Assembly: GCF_008107695.1 (NCBI RefSeq)
Contig: NZ_VIRG01000060.1
Span: 62,001-126,000 of the forward strand
Source: Stappia sp. BW2
Lineage (GTDB): Bacteria; Pseudomonadota; Alphaproteobacteria; Rhizobiales; Stappiaceae
Length of the DNA: 64,000 nt
Direction: 5' to 3'
Positions 53,985 to 63,463 of this stretch are shown piece by piece. The translations under genes were made by a program, and so were the position numbers. Positions within the stretch are counted from its first letter, which is position 1. Each line of letters opens with the position of its first letter. The notes beneath the pieces are model-generated. The model was not told where the DNA came from. It saw only the letters and a list, made by a program, of their open reading frames with translations, and searched no databases.

Positions 53985-55025
53985 ATGAAGCACAAGATGA
54001 CTTTCACCCTGGTGTCGGCCCTGTTTGCCACAACGGCGATGGCCCATGCCGACGATCTGACGGTCGCCTCCTGGGGCGGCTCCTACCAGGAGGCCCAAAG
54101 CAAGGCGCTGTTCGAACCCGCAGCCAAGGCCATGGGCATCGATGTGAAGCAGGAAACCTACGGCGGCATGTCCGACGTCAAGCTGCAGGTGTCCACAGGC
54201 CAGGTCACGCTCGACATCGTAGCCAGCGGTTCCGGGTCTGCCGCCCGAGCAGGCGCGGAAGGCATGCTCGAGGAACTCGACTATGACGTCATCGACGTTT
54301 CGAATTTCGGGCCGACGCTCTACTCCAAATACTGTGTCGGCGGTGACGTGTTCTCCACCACCTACGCCTGGAACACGGATACCTACGGCGAGAACGGTCC
54401 GCAGAGCTGGGCGGATTTCTGGGACGTCGAGAAATTCCCCGGCAAGCGCGCGTACCGCAATAAGGTCGCCGGCGCGCTGGAGCCAGCACTCATGGCCGAT
54501 GGTGTTGCGCCAGAGGACGTCTACAAGGTTCTCGATAGCGAGGAAGGCATCGAGCGCGCCCTCAACAAGATCCGTGAGCTGCGTCCGAATATTGATGTCT
54601 TCTGGTCGTCGGGTGCGCAACAGGCGCAGCTGATGAAAGACGGCGAAGTTGACATGACCACAGGCTGGAACGGACGTTTCGACAACGCCAAGAAGGATGG
54701 CGCCAAGGTGGCCTACTCCTATAATCAGGCACTGCTCGACTACGACTGCTTCGCCATCCCGAAGGGGGCGCCGAACAAGGATCTGGCGATGAAGTTCCTG
54801 GCCGAGATTTCCAAACCGGAATACCAGGACGACCTGCCGAAATACATCACCTACGGCCCGACCAACAATCTCGCCTTCGAAACCGGCGTGATCGATGCCG
54901 CAACTGCGGCTGGACTGCCGTCGTCGCCTGAAAATGCGGCCAAGCAGCTTCCGATCTCGCTGGAATGGTATGCGAAGTGGGAAACCGTCGCCTCAGAGAT
55001 GTACCAGGAGATGATGACCGAATAG
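53985..55025 (+). CDS. Polyamine-type ABC transporter substrate-binding protein (PotD/PotF-like)
   Basis: A 346-residue periplasmic protein with a Sec signal peptide (TFTLVSALFATTAMAHA) and the mature start DDLTVASWGGSYQEAQ typical of the PotD/AfuA-like group. QLMKDGEVDMTTGWNGR is the usual ligand-domain segment. TAGGAGGA precedes the ATG. Ligands of this group include spermidine, putrescine and other organocations or amino acids, so polyamine is only the default guess. It heads a four-gene importer operon. Confidence 0.92.
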   Translation: MKHKMTFTLVSALFATTAMAHADDLTVASWGGSYQEAQSKALFEPAAKAMGIDVKQETYGGMSDVKLQVSTGQVTLDIVASGSGSAARAGAEGMLEELDYDVIDVSNFGPTLYSKYCVGGDVFSTTYAWNTDTYGENGPQSWADFWDVEKFPGKRAYRNKVAGALEPALMADGVAPEDVYKVLDSEEGIERALNKIRELRPNIDVFWSSGAQQAQLMKDGEVDMTTGWNGRFDNAKKDGAKVAYSYNQALLDYDCFAIPKGAPNKDLAMKFLAEISKPEYQDDLPKYITYGPTNNLAFETGVIDAATAAGLPSSPENAAKQLPISLEWYAKWETVASEMYQEMMTE

Positions 55026-55044
55026 CTAGCCCCCCAACCCTGAC

Positions 55045-55065
55045 GGCGGGCGCGCTGCGCCCGCC
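55045..55065 (+). other. Stem-loop between binding-protein and ATPase genes
   Basis: A perfect nine-pair G/C-only stem (GGCGGGCGC / GCGCCCGCC) with a three-base loop, 19 bases after the binding-protein stop. CTCTATCTGTT follows. Likely mRNA stabiliser or partial terminator. Confidence 0.75.
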
Positions 55066-55093
55066 TCTATCTGTTCAATAGTAGGAGGGGCCC

Positions 55094-56182
55094 TTGCGGT
55101 CACAAGACAGCGACGCTTTGCCCATTTCGATCAGGGGCGTCACCAAGACCTATGGAGCGGTTCACGCGCTGGACGATGTCTCACTGGAGGTCAAAAGCGG
55201 CGAATTCATAACGCTACTCGGCCCATCCGGATCGGGGAAGACCACACTCCTGATGGTCATCGCCGGTTTCACGCGTCCGGATTGTGGAAGTCTGAAATTC
55301 GGTGAACGCGAAGTGATCCGAACGCCACCGCATCTGCGGGACCTTGGAATGACCTTCCAGAGCTATGCTCTGTTTCCGCACATGAGCGTGGCCGGCAACG
55401 TGGCCTATCCGCTAAAGCTCCGCAAACTGCAGAAAGCCGAGATTGCCGAGCGCGTGGAAAAGGCGTTGGAGACCGTTCAGCTCGGCGGCTACGGCGACCG
55501 GCGCATCACCCAGTTGTCGGGCGGTCAGAAGCAGCGCGTGGCGCTGGCCCGCTCCATCGTCTTCGAGCCGCGCATTCTCCTGATGGACGAACCGCTGTCG
55601 GCCCTCGACAAGAAACTGCGCGACCAGATGCAGATCGAACTGCGCCATCTGCATGAAAAACTGGGCATGACCACGGTCTATGTGACCCATGACCAGCGCG
55701 AGGCGCTGACCATGTCCGATCGGATCGCGGTCGTGAACAAGGGGCGCATCATGCAGCTAGCGAGCCCGCGCGAACTCTATGAGCGACCGGCGAACCGCTT
55801 TGTTGCCGATTTCATTGGCGACAGCACCTTCCTGCCGGTCGAAAGATCTGGCGAGCAGGTGTCTTATGGCGGCATGCCGCTTAAGTTTGTCCAGGCACCA
55901 CCCGACACGCCGACCCTTGCCCTTATGGTGCGTCCGGAACGGATCGTCCTGTCCTCCGAAGGCCCTCGTGAGGGCGCAAACAACTTCGCGGCCACTGCCG
56001 TAGAAGTCGTCTACCAGGGCGACAGCTATCTTCTGCACGCAAGGCTTGATGACGGAACGCTGATTGCGCTTCGCGGCGGGGTGCGCGGCGCCAGCCTGTC
56101 TGCGCTGCCGAATGTGGGTGACAAGGTCACGCTGACCCTGGCACCGGAAGACACGGTTCTGATCGATGGAAGCGAGGCCTGA
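55094..56182 (+). CDS. Polyamine-type ABC transporter ATP-binding protein (PotA/PotG-like)
   Basis: A 362-residue ATPase: Walker A GPSGSGKTT, signature LSGGQKQR, Walker B LLMDEPLSALD, switch THDQREALT, and a C-terminal TOBE domain (about residues 280-358, with LMVRPERIVLS). The start is TTG at 55094, supported by a strong AGGAGG about 7 bases upstream and by the family N-terminus. The rare start may lower ATPase level relative to the binding protein. Confidence 0.92.
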   Translation: MRSQDSDALPISIRGVTKTYGAVHALDDVSLEVKSGEFITLLGPSGSGKTTLLMVIAGFTRPDCGSLKFGEREVIRTPPHLRDLGMTFQSYALFPHMSVAGNVAYPLKLRKLQKAEIAERVEKALETVQLGGYGDRRITQLSGGQKQRVALARSIVFEPRILLMDEPLSALDKKLRDQMQIELRHLHEKLGMTTVYVTHDQREALTMSDRIAVVNKGRIMQLASPRELYERPANRFVADFIGDSTFLPVERSGEQVSYGGMPLKFVQAPPDTPTLALMVRPERIVLSSEGPREGANNFAATAVEVVYQGDSYLLHARLDDGTLIALRGGVRGASLSALPNVGDKVTLTLAPEDTVLIDGSEA

Positions 56183-56183
56183 G

Positions 56184-57068
56184 ATGCAGGCGACCCCGGC
56201 AAATGCGTCCGGACTGCGCGTCGACGAAAAGCTGGAGCGCATGAAGCTCTTTGGCCTGAGTTCGCCCGCGTTGCTTCTGGTCCTCGTCATTCTGGTCATT
56301 CCGGTGGGATGGCTTTTCTATGTCTCGTTTCTTGGCGGCAACGGTCAGTTCTCGCTGGAGAACTATCAGCGCATGGTCGAGCGCAGCTCCTACATGCGGA
56401 TCTTCCGCACGACCTTCGAGGTCAGCCTTGTCACGACGGGTCTGTGCATCCTGATCGGCTATCCACTGGCCTATTTCCTGTCCCAGATACCGCCCAGGAT
56501 CGCGAACCTGTGCATGATCACGGTGCTGTTGCCGTTCTGGACGTCTCTGCTTGTCAGAACCTATGCCTGGCTGGTGCTGTTGCAGAAACAGGGCCTCATC
56601 AATGAATGGGCAATGGCTCTCGGCTTGTGGGACGAGCCGATCAAGATGGTTCACAACATGACGGGCACGCTGATCGGCATGGTCCACATCATGCTGCCGT
56701 TCCTCATCCTGCCGGTCTACGGCTCCATGAAGGCCGTCGACCGGGACTACGTGAAGGCAGCGGCCAACCTGGGCGCCAGTCCGAGACGGGCGTTCTGGGA
56801 TGTCTTCTTTCCGCTCACCATGCCCGGTCTTTTCGCAGGCACGCTGATGGTCTTCATTCTCTGCCTCGGTTTCTTCGTGACACCGGCCGTGCTTGGCGGT
56901 GGCAAGGTCATCATGGTGTCGATGAAGATCGTCTCCAACATCGAACTCTTCGTCAGCTGGGGCGCGGCCAGCGCCCTTGGGGTCGTGCTTCTGGCTTTGA
57001 CCTTCGCGATCCTCTGGGTGGCGTCCCGCTTTCTGAAGCTCGACCAGATTGCAGGGGGAGGGCACTGA
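56184..57068 (+). CDS. Polyamine-type ABC transporter permease (PotB-like)
   Basis: A 294-residue permease with a hydrophobic start after about 25 cytoplasmic residues, and EAA loop DYVKAAANLGASPRRAFWDVFFPLT typical of PotB/PotH. The ATG at 56184 has GAGG 7 bases upstream and directly follows the ATPase stop; an ATG at 56166 lies inside the ATPase gene. Confidence 0.93.
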   Translation: MQATPANASGLRVDEKLERMKLFGLSSPALLLVLVILVIPVGWLFYVSFLGGNGQFSLENYQRMVERSSYMRIFRTTFEVSLVTTGLCILIGYPLAYFLSQIPPRIANLCMITVLLPFWTSLLVRTYAWLVLLQKQGLINEWAMALGLWDEPIKMVHNMTGTLIGMVHIMLPFLILPVYGSMKAVDRDYVKAAANLGASPRRAFWDVFFPLTMPGLFAGTLMVFILCLGFFVTPAVLGGGKVIMVSMKIVSNIELFVSWGAASALGVVLLALTFAILWVASRFLKLDQIAGGGH

Positions 57069-57895
57069 TGTTCGCCTGGCTCAAGAAACCTGCAAGCGAG
57101 ACCCAGATCACCCATGGCCAGCGCCTCTGGCTCTACGTGCTCGCGGTCATCATCATGGTTCTTCTGGTGACGCCGACGCTGATCGTCATTCCGATGTCGT
57201 TCTCCGACAGCCAGTATCTGGAGTTTCCGCCACGGGTCTGGTCACTGCGCTGGTACGAGCACTACCTTTCGTCGCCCGAATGGATGCTGGCCACCTGGAC
57301 GTCGCTGAAGACCGCGTTTCTGACAATGCTGGTCGCGACGCCCGCCGGCGTTCTGGCCGCCTACGGTCTGCACGCCTCACAGGTGCGTTTCGTGCGGGCG
57401 GCCTTCCTGTTCCTGATCACGCCTATGATGGTGCCGCTGGTCCTCGTCGCCATCGGTGTTTTCTATGTCTACGCCCAGATAGGCATCCTCTACACGTTGT
57501 TCGGGCTGGTGCTGGCGCATTCCATTCTGGCGCTGCCGCTGGTGGTGATCGTGATCGGATCTGCTCTGAAGAGTTACGACATGAGCCAGGAAAACGCCGC
57601 GCGCAGCCTTGGGGCACCGCGCTGGAAGGCTTTTGTGACGATTACATTGCCGCAGATCCGCTTTGCGGTGGTGACTGCGGCACTGCTCTCCTTCCTGACC
57701 TCCTTCGACGAGGTGGTCGTCGCCATGTTCGTCTCGGGAGGCGACAACCCGACGCTGACGCGCAACATGTTCAACGCCCTGCGCGACCAGATCGACCCGA
57801 CCATCGCGGCGATCTCGACCATCATGATCTGCGTGACCACCTTTTTGATGGTGTTGGCACAGATCTTCGGTCAGCAGCGGGCTGCGAAGGACTGA
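57068..57895 (+). CDS. Polyamine-type ABC transporter permease (PotC-like)
   Basis: A 275-residue permease: N-terminal helix LYVLAVIIMVLLVTPTLIVI, then MSFSDSQYLEFPP, and EAA loop MSQENAARSLGAPRWKAFVTITLPQI of the PotC/PotI branch. The start overlaps the PotB stop (TGATG). A terminator-like hairpin follows at 57907. Confidence 0.93.
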   Translation: MFAWLKKPASETQITHGQRLWLYVLAVIIMVLLVTPTLIVIPMSFSDSQYLEFPPRVWSLRWYEHYLSSPEWMLATWTSLKTAFLTMLVATPAGVLAAYGLHASQVRFVRAAFLFLITPMMVPLVLVAIGVFYVYAQIGILYTLFGLVLAHSILALPLVVIVIGSALKSYDMSQENAARSLGAPRWKAFVTITLPQIRFAVVTAALLSFLTSFDEVVVAMFVSGGDNPTLTRNMFNALRDQIDPTIAAISTIMICVTTFLMVLAQIFGQQRAAKD

Positions 57896-57906
57896 AAACC
57901 TTGATG

Positions 57907-57935
57907 CGCCGGGCATGGAACGCCCGGCGTTGTTT
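57907..57935 (+). terminator. Terminator after the polyamine-type importer
   Basis: A perfect eight-pair stem (CGCCGGGC / GCCCGGCG) with a seven-base loop is followed by TTGTTT, 11 bases after the PotC-like stop. The cupin gene lies 35 bases further on and may be read at a lower level. Confidence 0.65.
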
Positions 57936-57969
57936 CCCCTCATGAAATCCGTTTCTCCTGGAGCCTTTG

Positions 57970-58335
57970 ATGATCAATCTCCTGACCTTCGCCGACCTCG
58001 CCAGCCAGCCGCTCGGCGACTTTGCGGACAAGCCGACCACCTTGACCGAGGGCCAGAAGGAGGCCTCGACGATGCTGTGGACCTCTGCCGACGGCCACAC
58101 CAAGATCGGTGTCTGGGAATGTATGCCCGGCCGCTTTACAGCAGACCGCACCAAGGCTGGCGAATATTGCCATATCCTCTCCGGGCGGGCGTCCGTGACC
58201 AATGCCGACGGCAGTGGAACAAGGGAGATCGGTCCCGGCGATCTGCTCGTCCTGCCGCAAGGCTGGACAGGGGAGTGGGTCATCCACGAGCACATGCGCA
58301 AGCTGTTCGTGATCGACGCTGCGCCGGCGGCGTGA
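57970..58335 (+). CDS. Small cupin-domain protein
   Basis: A 121-residue single-domain cupin (Cupin_3-like): CMPGRFTADRTKAGEYCHILSG is the first motif and GPGDLLVLPQGWTGEW the second. The metal-binding set looks incomplete, as in many proteins of this group, so a binding or isomerase role is as likely as oxygenase. The ATG at 57970 has GGAG about 8 bases upstream. It follows the importer genes and faces a DadA-like oxidase; such cupins often accompany polyamine or amino-acid oxidation genes. Confidence 0.85.
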   Translation: MINLLTFADLASQPLGDFADKPTTLTEGQKEASTMLWTSADGHTKIGVWECMPGRFTADRTKAGEYCHILSGRASVTNADGSGTREIGPGDLLVLPQGWTGEWVIHEHMRKLFVIDAAPAA

Positions 58336-58467
58336 CAGGACGTCTGACCGGAAAGGCATAGCGCGAAGGTCGCATTGGTGGGCAACCGTCCCGGCTCCTA
58401 GGCGTCTTGGCCCCAATACCGAAAGCCGATGTCTTTTAAGGACAGTGCGTGTCGTCCGGTCCGCCAG

Positions 58468-59727
58468 CTAGAACCGATCCACTGAATAGTCCGACAGGTC
58501 GATGTTGGGTTTCCGCCCGCTGGCCAGAGCAGCGACCATACGGCCGAGCTTCGGGCCGATTGTGAGACCAATGTGCTGGCCGCCATAGGCATGCAGGATG
58601 TTCGGTGCGCCGGAAGCTTCGCCGAGCACCGGCAGGCTGTCCGGTGTCGTCGGGCGCCGTCCCATCCAGCTTTCCGTTTCGTCGATCTCGAGACCGGGAT
58701 AGACGCGTGCGATTGCCTTGGAGATCAGGTTTACCGGCGCCTTCGCCGGGGTGGCATCGATGCTCGCGAATTCGACAACGCCCGCGATCCTCAGCGCATC
58801 CTGCATCGGCGTCATGACGACTTTTGCATCCGTGACCATATAGGGCTGCGGCGCCGTGAAAGCGGGGTTCTTCAGAACCACGTGATAGCCGCGCTCGGCG
58901 ACGAGCCTCATCTTGACGCCGAGCTTTTTCGCGAGCGGGCTCGACCAGACGCCAGCAGTCAGGACGATCTTGTCAGCGCTCAGAACCTCGCCGCCCTCCA
59001 GGGTGACAGACGGCCTTGAGCCGGGCGTCATGTCCAACACGCGGCCCTGCCGGAAGGAGCCGCCCTCACCAAGGTAGGCCTCGAAAAGATCGGAAACATA
59101 CTCTCCAGGCGAAGACAGCCACTTGTAGTCTTCAAAAACCGTTCCGAACCCGTACTGCGGACCGAGATTGGGGTCGCGCTGCAGTAGTTCTTCCCGGGTG
59201 AGCGTTGAAGGCACGAGGCCGTAGCGTTTGCGGGTTTCGATGCTCAGTGTGTCGCTTTCGTATTCTTCCCGATTTCGGAACAGGGTCACGAAGTCGCCGC
59301 TGCAAATGTGCCGTTCGGCTGGCGTGCCCTTGGCCAGCGCCAGATGCTGCTCGTTGGTGTCGAAGGTGATCTGTGACAGCGCCTTCGAAATAGGCGCAAT
59401 CCGGTCCGGTGAAAGGTTCCGGTAGAAGGGAATGAGCCAGGGCAACAACCGGGGCAGATAAGACCAGCGCAGATAGAGCGGCGAACCCGGATCCAGCAGC
59501 ATCGCGGGTGCCTTCCTGACGAGCGACGGAGAGGCAACGGGCATGACGGAGGCACGGGCCAACAGCCCGGCATTGCCAAAGGAGGCCTGTTCCGAAGAAC
59601 CGGGGAGAACGGGATCGATCAGGGTCGTGCGCCAGCCATCTCGCCGTAGCCATTCCGCCGCCGCCAGTCCGGTGATCCCTGCACCGACGATGATGATGTT
59701 GCCTTGCACGCCGCTGTCTTTCGCCAT
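58468..59727 (-). CDS. FAD-dependent D-amino acid dehydrogenase-like oxidoreductase (DadA family, second copy)
   Basis: A 419-residue flavoprotein with N-terminal FAD motif IIIVGAGITGLAAAEWLRRDGW and C-terminal HAYGGQHIGLTIGPKLG. It is a paralogue of the enzyme at 24227 but clearly distinct in sequence. It converges on the cupin gene after a 132-base gap. Substrate may be a D-amino acid or another amine such as the ligand of the neighbouring importer. Confidence 0.9.
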   Translation of the reverse strand: MAKDSGVQGNIIIVGAGITGLAAAEWLRRDGWRTTLIDPVLPGSSEQASFGNAGLLARASVMPVASPSLVRKAPAMLLDPGSPLYLRWSYLPRLLPWLIPFYRNLSPDRIAPISKALSQITFDTNEQHLALAKGTPAERHICSGDFVTLFRNREEYESDTLSIETRKRYGLVPSTLTREELLQRDPNLGPQYGFGTVFEDYKWLSSPGEYVSDLFEAYLGEGGSFRQGRVLDMTPGSRPSVTLEGGEVLSADKIVLTAGVWSSPLAKKLGVKMRLVAERGYHVVLKNPAFTAPQPYMVTDAKVVMTPMQDALRIAGVVEFASIDATPAKAPVNLISKAIARVYPGLEIDETESWMGRRPTTPDSLPVLGEASGAPNILHAYGGQHIGLTIGPKLGRMVAALASGRKPNIDLSDYSVDRF

Positions 59728-60157
59728 TGAACCGCTGTCTGAAAGGTATGCCCCATAGGGGCGGTTTCAGGCAGGACCATTATGCGTTTTTTCGCAAGCC
59801 ACTGCAGCGCGTTGCATCCGTCCTACTGTTTTTGCCGGAGGTCTTCAGCACCGGTCTCGCATCCGTCGATGCGCAGAAAATGGTATGAAAAGGTGCTGAA
59901 AATGGATTTAGAAAGCAGCCAATTGCTGTCGGGGAGGCGCAGAGCCCTGCTGTTGCCGGTCAGGGTTGACCGGAAAGACCCCGCGGCCGCGTGTCGGCCA
60001 GCCTTGATGACGACCCGCGCGCGAGTATCACCTGGAAACCGTGTGCGACGATCACGGCAGTATCGTCGCACACACGCTTGACCTGGCGCTGCGGGCATCT
60101 TCTTGCGGCAACGCGCTATAGTTTGCAGTTCCCTGCCGAAACCTCGCGGGCAGCCAA
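59728..60157. other. Intergenic region with a long inverted repeat
   Basis: This 430-base gap follows the threonine-dehydratase-like gene and precedes the DadA-like gene on the minus strand. It holds a perfect 12-base inverted repeat, GTGTGCGACGAT (60041-60052) and ATCGTCGCACAC (60062-60073), nine bases apart and about 85 bases beyond the dehydratase stop. No T tract follows on either side. I see no gene. Confidence 0.6.
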
Positions 60158-61150
60158 TCAGACGGTACCAGATTTGTAGACATCCGCGAGGGCGTCCAGT
60201 TCCCAGTTTCCACCTGTCAGAATAACGCAAACCTTTGCGTCCGGCCTGACGGCGATCGAACCGGCCAACAAGGCTCCAATGCCAATCGAAGCGGCCGGTT
60301 CGGCAATCAATTTCGCATCGACGGCGAGTGAGCGCATGCCTTGAACGATATGCTCGTCGTCTACGAGAACGATCTCATCGACATATTTTTCGATGATTGG
60401 ATAGGGGTTCCTGCCAGGAACGCTGATCCGCAAGCCATCGGCGATCGTGTCCTGCAAGGGAAGGGAGGTCGGCTCTTTGTTGATCCGGCTTTGATAGTAT
60501 TTGGGTGTCAGCGCAGGCTCTACCCCGATGACGCGCACGCGCGGATTGGTTTCCTTGATGGCCGTGGCGACGCCGGAGATCAGCCCGCCACCGCCCAGGG
60601 GCACAATCACGGTGTCGACATCTTCCAGGTCCTCCAGGATTTCACAAGCCATCGTTCCCTGGCCTGCCATCACCATCGGATCCTCAAATCCATGGACCAC
60701 CGTGTAGCCGTTTTCCTCGGCAATTTCATAAACCCTTTTCCATCTGGCGGCGTTGTCGCCATCGAAAAGAATGACTTCCGCACCAAGGGCTTTCGTATTT
60801 TCGACTTTCAACTTTGCCGTGGTGGTCGGCAGCACCAGCAAGACTTTCGTGCCCAGCATTCGGGCGACATAGGACAGGCCTTGCGCGTGATTGCCCGAGG
60901 AACTGGAGATGAGGCCCTTGGCGATCTTCTCTTTGGGCAAAGAGAGGACCGCGTTCAGAGCGCCTCGGATCTTGAACGCCCCGGTAACCTGCAGGGTTTC
61001 AGGTTTGAGATAGACTTGGCAACCGACAGCCTTTTCGATCCGTTCTGCGCGCAGCAGCGGCGTGCGCCTGATATAGGGTTCTATCCGTTTCCGGGCCTCC
61101 CGAATATCCTCGATGGTCGGGGAGTTGCGATGACTATCTTGCTGGTTCAC
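60158..61150 (-). CDS. Threonine dehydratase-like PLP enzyme (fold type II)
   Basis: A 330-residue enzyme. The PLP lysine is Lys60 in VTGAFKIRGA, the substrate loop SSSGNHAQG and the phosphate-binding VPLGGGGLISG follow. There is no C-terminal ACT domain, so it is of the catabolic TdcB or hydroxyaspartate-dehydratase type, not biosynthetic IlvA. The GTG at 61150 has AAAGG about 10 bases upstream; a TTG at 61210 would add 20 basic residues with no ribosome site. It follows an ornithine-cyclodeaminase-like gene, a pairing known from EutBC (hydroxyectoine use) and BhcB/BhcD (beta-hydroxyaspartate cycle). Confidence 0.88.
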   Translation of the reverse strand: MNQQDSHRNSPTIEDIREARKRIEPYIRRTPLLRAERIEKAVGCQVYLKPETLQVTGAFKIRGALNAVLSLPKEKIAKGLISSSSGNHAQGLSYVARMLGTKVLLVLPTTTAKLKVENTKALGAEVILFDGDNAARWKRVYEIAEENGYTVVHGFEDPMVMAGQGTMACEILEDLEDVDTVIVPLGGGGLISGVATAIKETNPRVRVIGVEPALTPKYYQSRINKEPTSLPLQDTIADGLRISVPGRNPYPIIEKYVDEIVLVDDEHIVQGMRSLAVDAKLIAEPAASIGIGALLAGSIAVRPDAKVCVILTGGNWELDALADVYKSGTV

Positions 61151-61267
61151 CTTCGCGGCCTTTTTATTGTTCAGAGGAGGCTGGAGTTGAAGTTTTCTTG
61201 GCAACCTCAAGAAAAATCTCAGGTTTGCCCGATATGGAACGATCCCGTCAACGCGAGCAGACGCGGC

Positions 61268-62260
61268 TTATGAGAAGAACTCGAAATGCGTTCCGACGTT
61301 CTGCGCAATGGCGTTTTGATAAATCCTGTCGGCGGTGGTGATGTCCTGTATCGCCATGCCGGTGGAATCGAAGATGGTCACTTCATCTTCATGTTCGCGG
61401 CCAGGTTTGCGACCCAGCAATATCTCGCCGATTTCACCGTGAATATCATCACTGGTTATGATGTCATGGTTGAGCGGGTGCCAAGTCTCGCCCTTCTCGG
61501 AGCATTGCGCCAACGAGTCGACAACAATTTTCGCGTTTCTGAAAATCTCCGGCTCCAGTTCCTGCTTGCCGAATTGGTCAGTGCCGATCGCAACGATATG
61601 TGTCCCCGGTTTGACCCAGGCCGCTTCCACCGGAGCTCCAACGCCGCGTGTCGTCGTAATCAGGACATCCGCTTGCTCAACCGCTTCTTTCTTGGTTTCG
61701 GTGATGATCACCGGAATGCCGAATTCGCTTTCGATGTCGGCCTTGTATTTGGCAAGTTTTTCAGCCGTGCGGCTCCAGGCATAAATCTCGTCGATCTTCA
61801 TGACCTCGTTGATGGCGCGAATTTGCATTCTCGCCTGATTTCCGGTGCCGATCGACGTGATTTTCGAAGCGTTTTTTCTGGCAAGCGCCTTTACCGAGAC
61901 GGCCCCGGATGCGCCGGTTCTCAGCCCCGTGATCAGGCTTCCGTCCATCACGCAGATCAGGGCGCAACTCCTTGCGTCAAAGAGAATGATGGTCCCCATT
62001 CCGGTCGGCAAACCAAAGCTGGCCGGGTTGTTTGCGAAGCCCCCTGAAGAGGCCTTCATGGAGATTGTTTCATTGACTTTGTAATAGCCGAGCTTGAAGT
62101 CGATTTCTCCGCGCGGCGCAGGCATGTGAATGGAGAGATATTCCGGTTGTTCGACCTGTCCGCTGTTGAAGGCTTTATAGGCATTTTCAACAGCTTCGAT
62201 AACTTCCCGATTGGAGATCAGGCGGCTCACTTCCTCTTTGTTCAGGAGCAACGTCTTCAT
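61268..62260 (-). CDS. Ornithine cyclodeaminase / mu-crystallin family protein
   Basis: A 330-residue NAD(P)-binding enzyme. [23 protein letters not shown] is the family core and [11 protein letters not shown] the dinucleotide motif. Family members include ornithine cyclodeaminase, alanine dehydrogenase, ketimine reductase, EutC and iminosuccinate reductase (BhcD), so the name is a family label. It is in line with the dehydratase-like gene (117-base gap) and after a GNAT gene (74-base gap), probably one unit. Confidence 0.9.
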   Translation of the reverse strand: MKTLLLNKEEVSRLISNREVIEAVENAYKAFNSGQVEQPEYLSIHMPAPRGEIDFKLGYYKVNETISMKASSGGFANNPASFGLPTGMGTIILFDARSCALICVMDGSLITGLRTGASGAVSVKALARKNASKITSIGTGNQARMQIRAINEVMKIDEIYAWSRTAEKLAKYKADIESEFGIPVIITETKKEAVEQADVLITTTRGVGAPVEAAWVKPGTHIVAIGTDQFGKQELEPEIFRNAKIVVDSLAQCSEKGETWHPLNHDIITSDDIHGEIGEILLGRKPGREHEDEVTIFDSTGMAIQDITTADRIYQNAIAQNVGTHFEFFS

Positions 62261-62334
62261 GTCTCATCCTTGTTGGTCGCCAGAAGCTGCCTGGCCCTGG
62301 TTGTTTGATCTCCATAGCGCTCAGGCAGAACCGC

Positions 62335-63192
62335 CTAGCCGAGCGTCTGGCTGACAAGCGAGTAGGTGACAGGGCCCTCGACAACATCCGTTCCAAATTT
62401 CCGCAGCCGCTCGCCCAGTGACATGGTGAGGACCGTATCGAAAACGGACATGCCGCTGCCGGTAACCAGATGCGCGAAATCACCGCTTTCGAAGTGGGTG
62501 TCGAGCCGCAGAAATCGGCCTTCATGCTCTTTGATGTGAGGAGAAAGAACGTCGATTGCATCGGCATCGTTCGACGCGACAATAGGGCCAACCACATGGC
62601 CGCGCCCGAAACGTCTGCAGAGCGCGAAGGCCGTCAATACGCCGTCGCGATAAAGGCCATAGCCCACCGATTGCGCCAGGAGCTTGTCGATCAAACCCGC
62701 GCGCTCAACACCGAAAGCCGCGCCGTCAAGCGCCGTGATTGCCGGCAGATCGTCTTTCGTGAGGACACGAAGGTCGCCTTGCGGCGCATCACATGCGGCA
62801 CCGGCGCCATCCTTCACGACACCCTGACACTGGAAAACAGTCTTTTCCGGCGTAAAGCCGAGCGAATGATAAAGCCGTTGGGCCGCGCGCGTGGCATTGA
62901 GCCTGAGGTTACAGCCCTCAAGCTCATTCAACGCATATTCCATCAGCCAGAGGCCGGTTCCTTGCGTTTGCAGCCGGGGAGACGTGATGACCATGCCGAT
63001 TGTGGCCAGGCTTTCAGCCTGACGGTACCACATGGCGGATCCCATGATCCTGCCGATTTCGTCGTTGGTGACGACACCCTCGCCGACCTCGCGCAAGAAC
63101 TGCCAGTCTTCACCCCGGTGCGGCCAGCCGACGGAAATCGACAGCGCATGCAATTGGTCGAGATCGGCATCCTGCACGTCGGCAATATGCAT
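62335..63192 (-). CDS. GNAT-family N-acetyltransferase with C-terminal second GNAT-like domain
   Basis: About 285 residues. The N-terminal GNAT half (to about 145) has the acetyl-CoA loop region VITSPRLQTQGTGLWLM followed by LNATRAAQRLYHSLGF. The C-terminal half resembles the YitH/HolE-type GNAT-like domain. I start at the ATG at 63192, but no good ribosome site precedes it; a TTG about 60 bases earlier has GGGAG upstream, so the true start is unsettled. It may acetylate an amino acid that the divergent deacetylase gene at 63464 can reverse, but this is speculation. Confidence 0.8.
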   Translation of the reverse strand: MHIADVQDADLDQLHALSISVGWPHRGEDWQFLREVGEGVVTNDEIGRIMGSAMWYRQAESLATIGMVITSPRLQTQGTGLWLMEYALNELEGCNLRLNATRAAQRLYHSLGFTPEKTVFQCQGVVKDGAGAACDAPQGDLRVLTKDDLPAITALDGAAFGVERAGLIDKLLAQSVGYGLYRDGVLTAFALCRRFGRGHVVGPIVASNDADAIDVLSPHIKEHEGRFLRLDTHFESGDFAHLVTGSGMSVFDTVLTMSLGERLRKFGTDVVEGPVTYSLVSQTLG

Positions 63193-63463
63193 TGAAAAAG
63201 CGTCGATCTGATTTTTTTTGCTTGGCCCCAAAGCCTCGCTCCCGGCAATCAAGAGTGTTATTGACCAGCGCGCCATATTTGCGCAGCGCCCTGACCATCG
63301 TAAACCTGCGCCGCCGCATAAATTGCTCTTAAGACCCCCAAAAGCAAAACATTCGACCGAAGTGAGCGCAGGTTCGGCATTCAATCCCGCAACAATCCGT
63401 CATGCTTCATGCCTGCAATTTGAATTATGGGACCGCTTGTCGATGCCATTTGCCGGGGAAAAC

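Noticed and set aside
53618-54031. 137-residue minus-strand frame before the polyamine-type importer
   Set aside because: It overlaps the start and signal peptide of the binding-protein gene, lacks a ribosome site, and matches nothing I recognise.
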